64,000 bases of DNA from Isoetes taiwanensis (Eukaryota; Streptophyta; Lycopodiopsida; Isoetales; Isoetaceae). The notes beneath the pieces are model-generated. The model did not search any database. It was not told where the DNA came from and saw only the letters and a program-made list of their open reading frames with translations. A program made the position numbers and the translations under genes. How positions within the stretch are numbered: the stretch's first letter is position 1; the number at the start of each line of letters is the position of its first letter. Below, in pieces: positions 23,916-33,886 of the stretch. The stretch lies in the NCBI GenBank assembly GCA_021234155.1, contig JAJEKV010000042.1:1859257-1923256 (forward strand), written 5' to 3'.

Positions 23916-24574
23916 TGTTGAAAATGTAAGTCATGTTATATTATAAGGAATTTAGAAAATTGTCATCTTATATTCATGAGAAGCAGTGGCAGTGAATATA
24001 TTGTAGCTACAAAAACAACCTATGAGAAGCAGTGGCAGTAGGTTGTAAAGTCAAGAACAGTTGAAGCATATAAGTGCTTTATACATATAAGTGCTTTATA
24101 CATATAAGTGCTTTATGTGCTTTATGTGCTTTCCTAAAGCAGGTATGTGGGATAAATCGAAAGTAGCAGTTTTCCAGCCAAGCCTGTGGGATATAGTTCA
24201 ATAGACAACAGCCTCAGATTGGAAAGCATGAATGATGCCTTAACCGTCGGACAGTTCTATTATAATGTGAAGCAGAGCCTTAAAGAATCATTCGGGTCCA
24301 AGGATGGTTTGATCCGTCTCATATACGATCGAATGGAGGCAGTCAACGTTGCTACAGGAATTCAGTCAATCCCTCTGCTACAGTGATCGTTTATTGATTT
24401 GAGCAAGGAATTATTGACCATAATGTGGCTTCCTTGCTGGTGTGAAAGGTTTGATTGAAATGCTAATGGTGTTGTGAAGCATAAATAAGATTTGATAAGC
24501 CTGAATTATCATAAAAGTGAAGTTGAATGACATCTTTGCTAGGATAAGATTGAACGTGTTGTCTATTTCTAACA
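23916..24574 (+). repeat. 3' LTR of Copia D
   Basis: 659 bp. It differs from the 5' LTR by one additional 17-bp unit near 24090 and about five substitutions (for example GTTATAT for GTCATAT, GGGATATAG for GGAATATAG, CCGTCGG for CCGCCGG). Confidence 0.95.
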
Positions 24575-26073
24575 AATATTGGTATTGACAGCATAAACCA
24601 TGGCAGCATTTCTTGCCCTCTTAATATCTGTTTTCTTCTCATTCTTATGATCTGCAAAAGAGTTCTTTAAATTCTCCACAATTTTCTTCATTACAGATTC
24701 ATCCTTGGAGTTAGGAACAACAAGTTCAGGTAGCCACTTTGCAGCAGACTTAATTATCTCTTTCCTATCCCTACAACTTGCATTACCAAGAACCTTTTTC
24801 ACCTTCACTGCAACCTTTTTTGTTAGCATTCTCTTCTTCCATGTGCTTAGATCACCTTGGAGCAATGCTTCTTCATCTGCTACAATTTCCCTTTCCCTCT
24901 TAAGCTCTCTCTCTTTTCTCCTTAACTCAGCTCTATATCTTCTAAAAGCATGACAATCTGCTAGAAAAAAAGAATCTGAAGTGAAAAAAGTCAAAGAAAC
25001 CTTCAAATCATGCAAACCTTGCTTACCTTGAAAATGAGGTTGATCATGACATTGGGTTCCTTGTGTATTATCTTGGTGACACCCTTCATAACAAGAAAGA
25101 CAACAAAGATTAGCAAAAGAAAAGTTCAAAGTAAATTCAAGGAATCCAATTCCTTGAAATCGACTTAAAGAAGGTTGCACACCTTCTTCACTTTGGACAT
25201 CTTGAGTTCCCTGTTGGCGCCACCCTTCAGACTCTTGGAAATCACCTTCATGGTAAGAAGGTTGCAAATCTTCATGAAATGCAGACTCTTCATTGTCTCC
25301 ATAAGGTTCGGGATTGTGACAGTAAACATTTTCTAGAATTAAAGCAAACATCAACAAATAAGGAAAGAAATCAACAACAAATATGTAAGTTCAAAATTAC
25401 CTGAATCTATAGGAATTGATGTAGCCATATGTAACTGATCTTGTCCAGCTTCTTTCAGTTCAAAGCAAACTCATAGATTAATATGCATTTCAGCATACAT
25501 GAAAATGAAATGCATCATGATCCTCAATTACCATGGTAAATATCTAGCACAAATTCGCTTGCATTCGGCCTGAAACTTGTTGGCTCTGTTCTTGAATCTG
25601 CACTTGCGGATTGCTGACAAATTGCATCAGCAATTCGGGAACAACTGCCAAAAAAAATTTCAGTCTGACTCTGGAAAACTTGGAGGCTAGATAGCAGTTT
25701 TGCAACATCAAAATTAACTTGATTCTTGCACACAGATGCACGAAAAGCTTCTCTCCATTCCGCCATAGACAGAATTGGAGAAATCTAGCAGCAAAGAAAT
25801 TCATGGTATTTATACTCTGAAGAACTTCAAAACCGCCAAATTTACTTTCAAATTGCTTGCCGAACATGGCGTCATCACCTCGCACCAGCAGCACGGATCA
25901 ACAACCCGCACGGATTGCTGAAGTGGCAATTTCCTGGGCTTCGGATCGACCAACAGAATTTGGCGCCCAGGAGGAAATGGCGGGTGAAGTGCTATGACGA
26001 GCGAAAAAAATTTCACTTGACGGGTCCAGCACCCGACCAGCACAAGCGTCGCCCACATAAAAAGTTGAGTACC

Positions 26074-26077
26074 TTAA
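26074..26077. repeat. TTAA target-site duplication, right copy, of element C
   Basis: TTAA follows the right end of C (...AAAGTTGAGTACC). It starts the resumed DUF7869-like frame of element B. Confidence 0.9.
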
Positions 26078-26748
26078 TAAAAAACACACCCTCAAGCATT
26101 GGCAAACTAATTCAGATGAGACTAATCGTGCATTGATAGATTATTGGAAGAAGGTGATCAACTTGTTGGATGAGGTAGACACATCCTCAGAAGAGCTGAA
26201 AGAAGGGTGGTTCCCTAAAAGTAAGTGGAAAACATTAGCTGGTGCTGACGAAGATGATGGTACCATTAGTAGCATTGTGAAGGCATATGCTCCTCCTCAA
26301 TCTGATAAACATTATGTTGGTCCTAAGAAGGATAGGCCAAAATATTTAGGCATGGATTGTTATGAACCTTCTACTGACGTGGAGTGCCACCAATTTGTAG
26401 TAGTAAAACCAAAGAGATCTAGAGACCTATCCAAAGTGTGGTTGGGATACACTATCTCGGATATTTGCAAAGAAGAAGGTGATGTTAACTTCAATAAGGT
26501 GCTTGGCGTGGAATGGTGGTGTCCAATTACATCGGTTGAGTAATGTCACCGATAAAGAAAGATATTCAGATTGTTGGACAAAGAGGTGGAGGAGAAATCC
26601 AAGTGATCCTGATCTTTGGCTAGACATTGAAACCGTATTGTACTCATGGACTCCAAAAACTATTCTTGGTAAAACAGCGAGAGTTACAATACCTCAGGAT
26701 GTAAAGAATAAGGTTCTCATATCCTTGGGGATGCTAGTGGAAAAATGA
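26078..26748 (+). pseudogene. DUF7869-like gene of element B, part 2 (C-terminal domain)
   Basis: Continues the frame broken at 13485: KKHTLKHWQTNSDETNRALI, then DYWKKVINLLDE, PKYLGMDCYEPSTDVECH, FVVVKPKRSRDLSKVWLGY and GVEWWCPITSV. After a frameshift near 26530 it reads RYSDCWTKRW, VLYSWTPKTILGKTARVTIP and ends at a stop near 26748. The layout FVVV-K ... VWLGY ... V-WW-P resembles the small beta-barrel (BAH- or chromo-like) C-terminal domain of chromatin-binding proteins; that resemblance is an inference from pattern only. The 3' flank to the right inverted repeat (26749-26968) is AT-rich. Confidence 0.7.
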
Positions 26749-26895
26749 AAAACAGTTACTATGTATCTTTTCTACAGTTAATAAAAGTTGTGTACTACTT
26801 GAGTTCCATGATATATGATTTTGTAATTTGAAGTTAAGGTGTGAATTTATATTCCCGTGTGTGATTATATGTTAATGTCTATTCTAGTCTAAGGG

Positions 26896-26944
26896 CAACA
26901 AAGTTATTAAAAAAGTGAATTTAACAAAGTTACTAAAAAAGTGC
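26896..26944. repeat. Short direct repeat near the right end of element B
   Basis: AACAAAGTTA-TAAAAAAGTG occurs twice in tandem, 25-100 bp inside the right inverted repeat, with one base different. It may be a subterminal repeat; it is unrelated to the GC-rich palindromes on the left. Confidence 0.6.
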
Positions 26945-26968
26945 AATATAAAATTTATCCCAAAATTA

Positions 26969-27000
26969 AGACATAATCCCAATTTAATTGAATGATGGTT
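26969..27000 (-). repeat. Right terminal inverted repeat of element B
   Basis: Exact reverse complement of 1780-1811, 32 of 32 bases, followed directly by TTAA 27001-27004. Confidence 0.95.
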
Positions 27001-27973
27001 TTAAGGGCAGTCTTGGCTCTAGCAGCTCATAAAGGTTGGCCTATTTATCAACTTGATTTCAAGTCTGCATTTCTAAATGGGGATTTACAAGAAGAACTCT
27101 ATATACAGCAGCCACCTGGATTTAAGGATAAGCTTCATCCTGATTTTGTTTGTAAACTAAAGAAGAGTTTGTATGGATTAAAACAGGCACCTCGCTGTTG
27201 GCATCTGAAGATTAATTCTTTTCTTCTTTCTATGGGTTATCAAAGGTCTCGTGCAGATCCGAATCTTTACTATAAATTTGAAGGTGGCTCTGTCTCTATT
27301 ATTCTCTTGTATGTTGATGACACTATCATAACAGGGGATGCTGCACAACTTATTTCTCACACCAAAGAGGTCCTTACTCAACAATTTGAAGTCACTGATT
27401 TGGGTCTTATGCATTACTGTCTTGGCCTTGAAGTTTGGCAGACTCCTAATGGTCTTCATATTACTCAACAGAAGTATATTTCAGAACTTCTGGACAGATT
27501 TCATATGACAGATTGCAAGCCTTCACTTTTACCATGTGACATTGGTCAAAAGCTTACTCTTGAATCTGATCATGAAGATGCTGATCCTACCTTGTATAGG
27601 CAGCTTGTTGGAGCCTTATTATACTTGACTCATTCTCGTCCAGATATTGTTTATGCAGTTGGAGTTCTTACTCGATTCATGCAACATCCCAAGTATCAAG
27701 GATTACAAAGGTCATCTCCAAATTAAACATATGGATATCAAACTCTGCTTTGTACGTGAACAACTTGACAATGGTTCTCTTTCTCTTCTCTATTGTTCCA
27801 CTCATGATCAAGCAGTCGATGGCTTCACTAAAGCTTTGGCGGGAAAACATTTTCAGAAGATGAAGGAAATATTGCACATTCTTCCTCGGTATCATCTCAG
27901 GGGGATGAAGTCTTTTCTTTCAGTTTGTTTTTTAGTAATAAGTCTGCATAGCTCTTGCTCTCAGTTGTGCTAG
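27001..27973 (+). pseudogene. Copia A, right part of pol (reverse transcriptase, RNase H tail)
   Basis: The frame resumes with TTA AGG GCA (L-R-A) and continues without a break to 27722: [27 protein letters not shown], the catalytic [12 protein letters not shown], and [13 protein letters not shown]. After [16 protein letters not shown] most of RNase H is missing: a deletion near 27700 joins KYQG to [19 protein letters not shown] in another frame, then GFTKALAGKHFQKM near the C-terminus. The intact reverse-transcriptase core contrasts with the decayed integrase on the left. Confidence 0.93.
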
Positions 27974-27978
27974 TCGTC

Positions 27979-28267
27979 AGGGGGGATGTTAGAATATTGT
28001 ATTCTACGTGTTAAGATACTAGGCACGCATGCTTGTTGCTGACATGGCATATCATTAATGAGCCATAGTCATGCTTGCTGATGTGGCATAGAGCATGCTT
28101 GTTGCTGACATGGCAGACCTTTATAAGCCATAGTCACGCTAGCAGTTAGTAATCCAGTTGTGAGTCGGAGTGAAGTGTTTCATTTGTATCTTCTCTCTAT
28201 TTTCAATACATTGAAAATCCTTAAGTCTTTCACCTTCTTTATGTGGGTTTTATCTCTTATTTCTACA
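27979..28267 (+). repeat. Polypurine tract and 3' LTR of Copia A
   Basis: AGGGGGGA at 27979-27986 precedes an LTR of 281 bp (27987-28267) that starts TGTTAGAATATTG and ends ATTTCTACA. Inside, GCATGCTTGTTGCTGACATGGC is repeated in part (28030-28110). The 5' LTR must lie left of the window; the flanking TGACT (28268-28272) should be duplicated there. Confidence 0.85.
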
Positions 28268-28298
28268 TGACTCCAAAACTTTTTAAATATGGTTGCAG

Positions 28299-28352
28299 GT
28301 CACAAAAAGGAATGGATATCTTTCAGGAATTGGAAATCAGCTTCACAAGCTT
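28299..28352 (+). other. Possible exon of an unidentified host gene
   Basis: A 54-bp open stretch lies between a good acceptor (GGTTGCAG) and donor (GTAAGTG) and reads VTKRNGYLSGIGNQLHKL. It begins 31 bp after the end of Copia A, so that element may sit in an intron. I do not recognise the protein. Confidence 0.35.
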
Positions 28353-28439
28353 GTAAGTGTTCATCTTAGTACCGGCAGGCACAAGTAAAGTACTAGAAGT
28401 CTATATCTCTTTCTCTGGTTCTAGGACCGCTTATATGTA

Positions 28440-29150
28440 ATGCATATGGTGGTTCATTGCTATTACTTGACCTTAATTGTAGAAAACGCTTATATGGCCT
28501 AGGAGCCACTTTAATATACTTCAGCAAAATGCATTAGTTTGGCTGGCCGTGACTCCAGAAAGATAGTTATAACTGTGGATGATGGCAATTAAATAATATG
28601 GTCGATCTAGGGGGAAAGCGATGCATATCAACTCCACTGCTACTCTGATCTTTTTCTACGGTCACCACCTTTGACGTTTCTCAAAATATTTTAGTGCAAG
28701 GAAGCAATTTAAGTCATGAAAATAAATATGATTTATTACATCTACTGATTACTGATTGATAACCCGTCAGACATAATAATTGGGCCCTTGTCGTCTGCAA
28801 AGAGCAATGTTTGCCACATTCCAATCCATAGTTTAAGTATGTTCTTGGTTTCATTTGAGTTTGTTACCTCAGGCATGAGTATGGACGTTCTGGGTTCAAA
28901 TCCAAGAAATTCGAACTGGTTGTGTTAAGGATAGTATGTTTCTCTATAGTGTAACATACATTCTTGCTCGATGTGCATTCATAGGAAAGACCATACATTA
29001 TGTTTGTCTTTTTTGAGGTGGGAAATGTATACGTCTTATCATATCAGGGACGTCAACATCAATATCAATAAGATAGTTGCCTATCAAACTTGCTAGAGAA
29101 AATGAGGCACATCCAGTTAATCAATGTCTTATCTGAGGGCAGTTCTTATC
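28440..29150. other. Intergenic or intronic sequence, nothing recognised
   Basis: AT-rich single-copy-looking DNA without a coding pattern, RNA gene or clear repeat. Confidence 0.4.
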
Positions 29151-29580
29151 TGAGAGTGAGGCAAATGAGCTTCGAGAAGCGGTGTCTCATCCATACTCGG
29201 AGATGCTCATAAGACTGACTTTCTATGGGATGAAACTGTCGAAACATCTATACTTATTGAGCATAAGCTTCCTTCTACAAGTATCAGGAGCAAAACACCT
29301 AAGGAGATGTGGAATGGGAATCTATCTACATATGATATGTTTAGCCCATATGGTTGTGTAGGATATGTTCATGTTCCTAAGAAAATGAGGAAAAAGTACG
29401 ATGACAGGGCCAGTAAATGCTATTGAAGCAGGGCACAGTGAGCATGCAAAAGCACGGAAAATGTTTCACTTGGAAAAGAGACAAATAATCATTAGCAGAA
29501 ATGTTGTCTTCGATGAATATGTGGTGTATATAGACAGAAATAAAATATAACAGTCAATGCCTAAGGAAAATGATGGCATT
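29150..29580 (+). pseudogene. Copia integrase fragment
   Basis: Decayed C-terminal integrase region: RSTKTPKEMWNGNLSTYD, then FSPYGCVGYVHVPKKMRKKY and DDRAS, then IISRNVVFDEYVVY. It resembles the integrase tail of Copia D (GCLAFVHIPKENRKKLDDRA) but is a separate, older copy without LTRs nearby. Confidence 0.75.
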
Positions 29581-30187
29581 AAGGGAACATAATTTCTTCA
29601 TTTCACTATTTGTGACCCGAATGACTTAGGTATTATTATAACTCAATCCAACCAAGTCAAGGAGATTTTCCTCTTTCATCATCATCGTTGCAATATGGCA
29701 GATTCTAGGTTGGTGGAATATTTTGAAAGTTTTTATTGGCCCACAAATTTGATGCAAATCTCTCTGTTCTAGTGAGTACTTAGTTGTTCAGTCTCTTAAT
29801 TCAACTTCTTAATAAAAAGGAGAAAGGAATTGAAAAATTAGGACTGTTTTGAGTGTAGGACCACAATTCTTTAAAGTTAACATTTCTAGGCATATTTGTA
29901 TACCAAATCTTACCAGGATACGATTTTGCAATCATGACTTATTTTCGTGGGTCTATTACATTTGGAAAAAGCTAGTCCTTGCCCAACAATTGGGTTCTGC
30001 TTTGGCTTGAGTGCCTTAACATTTGATTGACAACGGCTTTGGCTTAGGTGTTGTAACATTTAACTGAAACACTGTTTCAGTTTGTGATTTTCCTTTTTTA
30101 TCCCTTTCTATTTTTTCTGAGCCGCAATCTATTGTAATGGTTATGTACCACATGTTTTTTGAAACAATATCTCCTGCTTGATGTCAG

Positions 30188-30421
30188 GCGACGACCTATG
30201 CTGTACTTGATGCCTGGCAGAGCAACTGGCTTTGGTAGCCATGAGCATCCAAGCTTCTTAAATGGAGCTTACTTTGGGGCTTATTTGATCGTATTACCCT
30301 GGCCATATTCAAAATGGCGCAGCGAGGAGCTTAAAGAAGGCAAGGGGCTTTCCCTTTCGCCTATGGTGGCAAGAAGGCATCATTCTCTAGTAGAGCTGGT
30401 GGCGACCCTGAATACATGATG
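30188..30421 (+). other. Possible exon of an unidentified host gene, broken
   Basis: After an acceptor (GATGTCAG) the sequence reads ATTYAVLDAWQSNWLW and then hits stops. Further in the same frame come GLFDRITLAIFKMAQRGA and AGGDPEYM, before a GTATAT donor. The amino acid pattern suggests a former exon. A short related segment occurs at 34215-34260. Product unknown. Confidence 0.3.
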
Positions 30422-30981
30422 GTATATATTTCTTTCCTCTACCCCTGCTTTTTTTCTCTACAACTATCCGATTTATGATGGGTCGGATGTGTTCTTCGAC
30501 TTGTCTGTGATTTAATATATTACAATATCATAATAGGGTAGTTTTCTTTTTGGGTGGTGTATTTTCCTGCTGCCATATGGCCTATCCTAATTTTAAGGAA
30601 TGGTAGTTGGATTACCAAATTTCGGGTTACATGTTCAACAGGTAACTTTAAGATACTGTTTTTAAATCAGAGCTTTTTTTTTACTTGTACAAATATGAAG
30701 CTAACTTTAAGACATTGTCTTCAAATCAGAATTTTTCAAGTTTCATTTACAGAAAACATTGAGAACAAGTTCTAAAACCTAGATTCAAATCATATCAATC
30801 ACACTTTGAAGTGGTCAAATTAGATCAGTAAAATCATGTCTTATTAGAATCAATCCATCATAAGACCTATCTAGCCGTCTTCAACTGAAAAAGAGCAATC
30901 TTACTGCCTGCAAATTGGAGAGAAATTTATATTACTTTGGTAGCAGACAAAGTTAAGAATAAGAAAAGCATGGATAAAAAC

Positions 30982-33818
30982 TTACATAGGGTTTGCTGCG
31001 ATAGGAGGTGCAAAGTTGAATACTAACTGCTGAATTTGATTACCTGAAAACGAGAGTGGTAGACTAGAAATAGGTGCATTGGAACTAGAAGCAGCATATG
31101 AAGAACTCACACCAGAAATAGCATCAGGAAAGGATTTCTTTAATTGGAGAAACTGCTCAAGAGCTTTATTGAAGTACACTTCAAAGTCATCATCCACATG
31201 TTGATTTGTCACATCGCTCAATACAAAACCAGAACTTTTTGAAGTACCACCAATCTTAGAAGATGCTTGAACTAGTGGATTCTTACCATTAGGACCAGAA
31301 GTATTTTCAGAAGATCCACCTGCTAAACCAACAGCTTTGTCAACCAAACACATTAATGCAGATCCTTGACAGCAACCATTACTAAGATTCTTAACATTGA
31401 GATCAAATGCCTCCTTATGTTGCTTTCCTGTAGCAAGCACATCCATGGCACTTGCCTTTATTGCAATTCCACTCTGGTCATATCTTTTATATAATTCCAG
31501 ATTCCTATGGCCTGTTATTTTCATATCAGTCTCAATTGGCATGCTAGAAGTTGACATCTGTGTTATGGCAGTGGTCCTACATGACTTTTAGTATAGTAAC
31601 CCTCAATGCTACATATTTTCACCATGTCTTTCAACCAAGTAACAATGGTACCCTTTGTAACATGATTTCTATTGTACCACACATCAGACCTTGGAGGATT
31701 GATAGCTTGAAGACGTACATACCTGCCAGCAATTTCGTCCTTGACTTCATAATGAGAGAGATAGGATAGAAGCTCCTTCCATGTCGCAATGACATCCTCT
31801 TCATAGCATCTAACAGGCACATGAAAGTTTTCAGTCTTGTATTTCTTCAAATTAGCCTTTCAATTCTTGCCGGTTGTCTCATAAAATTCAAGGTACTGCC
31901 CCACAAAATCAGTTCCAACGTCGAACATAAGATCCCTAAGAATTTGCCAATTTGTTTCCCCCATGAACCAGGAATCTAGTCATACAATAGAAAGAAAATC
32001 TTTTCTGCAAAACAACATTACATGACACCTGATGCATCTTGTGTGCTAGAATCAAAGTTGGATCTGCCCTACTAAGAATCTCACTCTTCTTCCGTTTCTT
32101 GATCATACTAGAAGCAGCTGAATCTTGATGCATCTTGTGTGCTAGAATCAAAGTTGGATCTGCCCTACTAAGAATCTCACTCTTCTTCCGTTTCTTGATC
32201 ATACTAGAAGCAACTGAATCTTGAGTGGAAACTTCAAGTGCCCTACGAGCCCTTACAAACATTAGATCATGATATAAATCAACGATCTTCTTCTCCTTCG
32301 AATTGCGGATATTTCTTGCTTCTTGACTCCTACAAACGATTCTGTTATAGGCATGGAATAAACTCTGCAACCTAAAATCCAAACAAAACAAAGTTAAACA
32401 AAATAAAAATAGTAAAATAAACCTTAAAATGAACACTCATGATTCAGAGGATATTTGGTACTGTCATTATACTAGACACAAAGGAAGAATGTCGGCTAGT
32501 ATTGGGTAAATTCAGACATAGGCATGTCTTCAACATCCACATCAATCCTCCTTCCAGTATGAATATGCCATGCATTGAATCTACCTCTAATCCAATCATC
32601 CTTACTTTTAGGATATTTAGCAATTGAATTTACCTTATCAACTAGCTTAAGATCTAACTCTCGAATTTTCTAACTTTTAAAGGCTTTCACATTGAAATTC
32701 AGTTTTTTCCCAATGTCATCAACAAGTAAACCAATATCAACAGGTAAATCAATATCAACGGGTAAATCAATATCAAAGCTTGGATTATCATCACCTAAAA
32801 TAGAAAAAGAAAATATTACATAATGAAACAACACTAAATACAAACATAAAACAAGGCAAAGATGGGACTTACATCCAGGAACACTTGGAATAAAGCGAGA
32901 AGTATCCAGAACCAAAGGATTAACCTTGTTTTGAACTGTACTCTGAATTGTATTTTTAAAGAAATCATTCTTCTAAACCGAATCAATGCTTTAATCCAAA
33001 TCTATAGAACTATGACCTAAATCAACTGCAGCAGCCCGAATCTCATAAATTAGGCACTACAAACCATTCTCTAACTGTCTTGATGTGCAAGAAAACTTAC
33101 ATGCACCCTGCTTTTCCAAAGGAATGGAAGAAATATCTCCCAAACAAGAAGTATTCATTAAACCAACAACTTGTGAATCCAAAACTACAAAAGCACACAA
33201 AACAGATAGTTAATAGTAGAAATCATAAAAAAGAATGAAAGAAAATGGAGAAAAACGTACATGCAACCAAATCAGTTTTAGAATTTACAGCAGCTTTATC
33301 ATTTTGTGGCAAAAAATATTTTCAACTTCACATTCGGTGACAGGATCAGAAACGTGAGTCCCAATGCAGATAGAAGCATCCTCCATAGCTTCAGATAGAT
33401 TAGATGTTGAATTTACACCTATATAACTCATAAATACAAAAATACTTAAACAAAACCATAAATACCTGAAGAATGCCTCTTCGTAGCAGCACATTAAATC
33501 AAGAGATCAACTTCGGCCACAAAAAGACATCAAAATTACTATATTCAACAATGTTTAAAACACTTAACACAGAACAATGTAATGCAGACCTTCTTTTGTT
33601 GGAAAAGCCTTAGAACTAGAAAGAACAGTTTTGCAAGGATGGTCCTCAGCTAATCTAGAGAGATTAGATATCAAATTTGAAGCTAATGTATAGCAATCAA
33701 GCATAAGAGGTTCGAAAAATAACATCAATGCTTTTAAAGCACAAATGCCTTGAGAGCGCCTCTTCCTAGTAGAGAAACACATCTTCTTAGAGTTGTAATC
33801 CTGACAGCACTGAGCCAT
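30982..33818 (-). pseudogene. Crypton-like tyrosine recombinase gene, multi-exon and broken
   Basis: Minus-strand pieces run from MAQCCQDYNSKKM (33818) through 33494-33285, a 32915-32450 part with KDDWIRGRFNAWHIHTGR, an exon from 32371 to about 31900, and the catalytic part 31850-30982. The catalytic domain shows NPPRSDVWYNRNHVTKG, then an H-C-R-T-T-A-type motif (with a one-base frameshift at about 31580), then KITGHRNLELYKRYD. These give the H-x-x-R, H and Tyr positions of tyrosine recombinases. The combination DVWY, TGHR and YKRYD is the layout of Crypton transposases and of DUF3504-type domains derived from them. A 32-residue unit (QDSVASSMIKKRKKSE start) is tandemly duplicated at 32031-32222; KKRKK is a likely nuclear signal. 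The C-terminal 150 residues are Ser-rich. Stops and shifts make it a pseudogene. Confidence 0.6.
32031..32222 (-). repeat. 96-bp in-frame tandem duplication in the recombinase gene
   Basis: Two copies with period 96 bp, nearly identical, encode two 32-residue units that differ at one residue (V or A). The length being a multiple of three keeps the frame. Confidence 0.9.
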
Positions 33819-33886
33819 AGCCGTGAAAATGGAAGGAACTCTACTAGAAAATGTGTGCTCAAAAAGACTCCCCTATTACTATATTG

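Larger units (their letters stand above)
19033..24574 (+). mobile_element. Copia D: complete-length Ty1/Copia LTR retrotransposon, coding region decayed
   Basis: The element spans 5,542 bp with LTRs of 642 and 659 bp starting TGTTGAAAATG and ending CTAACA, a primer-binding site, gag-pol and a polypurine tract. The domain order protease, integrase, reverse transcriptase, RNase H is diagnostic for Copia. LTRs differ by about five substitutions and one 17-bp tandem unit, so the insertion is the youngest dated event of the nest. It lies inside the transposase-like gene of element C with a 5-bp duplication. Confidence 0.96.
16489..25766 (-). pseudogene. Transposase-like gene of element C, split by Copia D
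   Basis: This is a spliced minus-strand gene. Exon 1 starts at ATG 25766 (MAEWREAFRASVCKNQ) and ends at 25532. Exons follow at 25451-25401 and 25332-25027, then from 24957. That exon encodes a basic region (RRYRAELRRKERELKRERE) and is cut at 24575 by Copia D, continuing at 19032 to 18752 (NKSAFSRTLCLNRK). Next come KVKDRETCLCIYHLRVDF and a Cys-rich CTCNCDVCGIG part with CKACGKKKC (18580-18222), SDGCSHQFKGARMFYFLRR (17622-17560), GEHDGAGAVIK (about 17420-17380), FWEIAINEVDRSG, and a C-terminal YKFLGGSEFELLED segment ending at 16489. The DRETC-H, SDGC-QFK and GEHDGAGA motifs recur in uncharacterised transposase-like proteins of animals, oomycetes and plants. A TGA inside the C-terminal domain (near 16840), a shift at DRETC and another after GEHDGAGAVIK show decay beyond the Copia insertion. 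Confidence 0.68.
13486..26073. mobile_element. Element C: second TTAA-specific DNA transposon, nested in element B
   Basis: C is 12,588 bp as found and about 7,040 bp without Copia D. The ends are short imperfect inverted repeats: CCTACCCAACTTTTT on the left and GGTACTCAACTTTTT read inward from the right, 12 of 15 positions equal. The left subterminal region carries a GACGGGCTC array. Cargo is a spliced minus-strand transposase-like gene (25.8 to 16.5 kb) and a short plus-strand reading frame (14.0-15.4 kb). Target duplication is TTAA, as for B, but the termini of B and C are unrelated in sequence. So C is a distinct family that landed in the candidate transposase of B. Confidence 0.85.
1780..27000. 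mobile_element. Element B: large TTAA-specific DNA transposon
   Basis: B is a 25,221-bp insertion in the reverse transcriptase of Copia A. Its ends are perfect 32-bp inverted repeats (1780-1811 and 26969-27000) and it is flanked by TTAA. Subtracting nested element C leaves about 12,630 bp. Its cargo is a minus-strand multi-exon gene ending in an FCP1-like HAD domain (2.8-7.6 kb), an unidentified minus-strand frame (8.4-9.0 kb), and a plus-strand DUF7869-like gene (11.1-13.5 kb plus 26.1-26.7 kb). GC-rich palindromes crowd its left 7.5 kb. TTAA duplication is known for piggyBac and Kolobok elements. I see neither a piggyBac transposase nor Polinton genes (protein-primed polymerase, packaging ATPase, capsid). 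Superfamily assignment is therefore open; the DUF7869-like protein is the best transposase candidate. Confidence 0.88.

Noticed and set aside
1780-27000. Polinton/Maverick or an endogenous large DNA virus
   Set aside because: No protein-primed polymerase, packaging ATPase, capsid or retroviral-type integrase is visible outside the nested Copia, and the duplication is TTAA rather than 6 bp.
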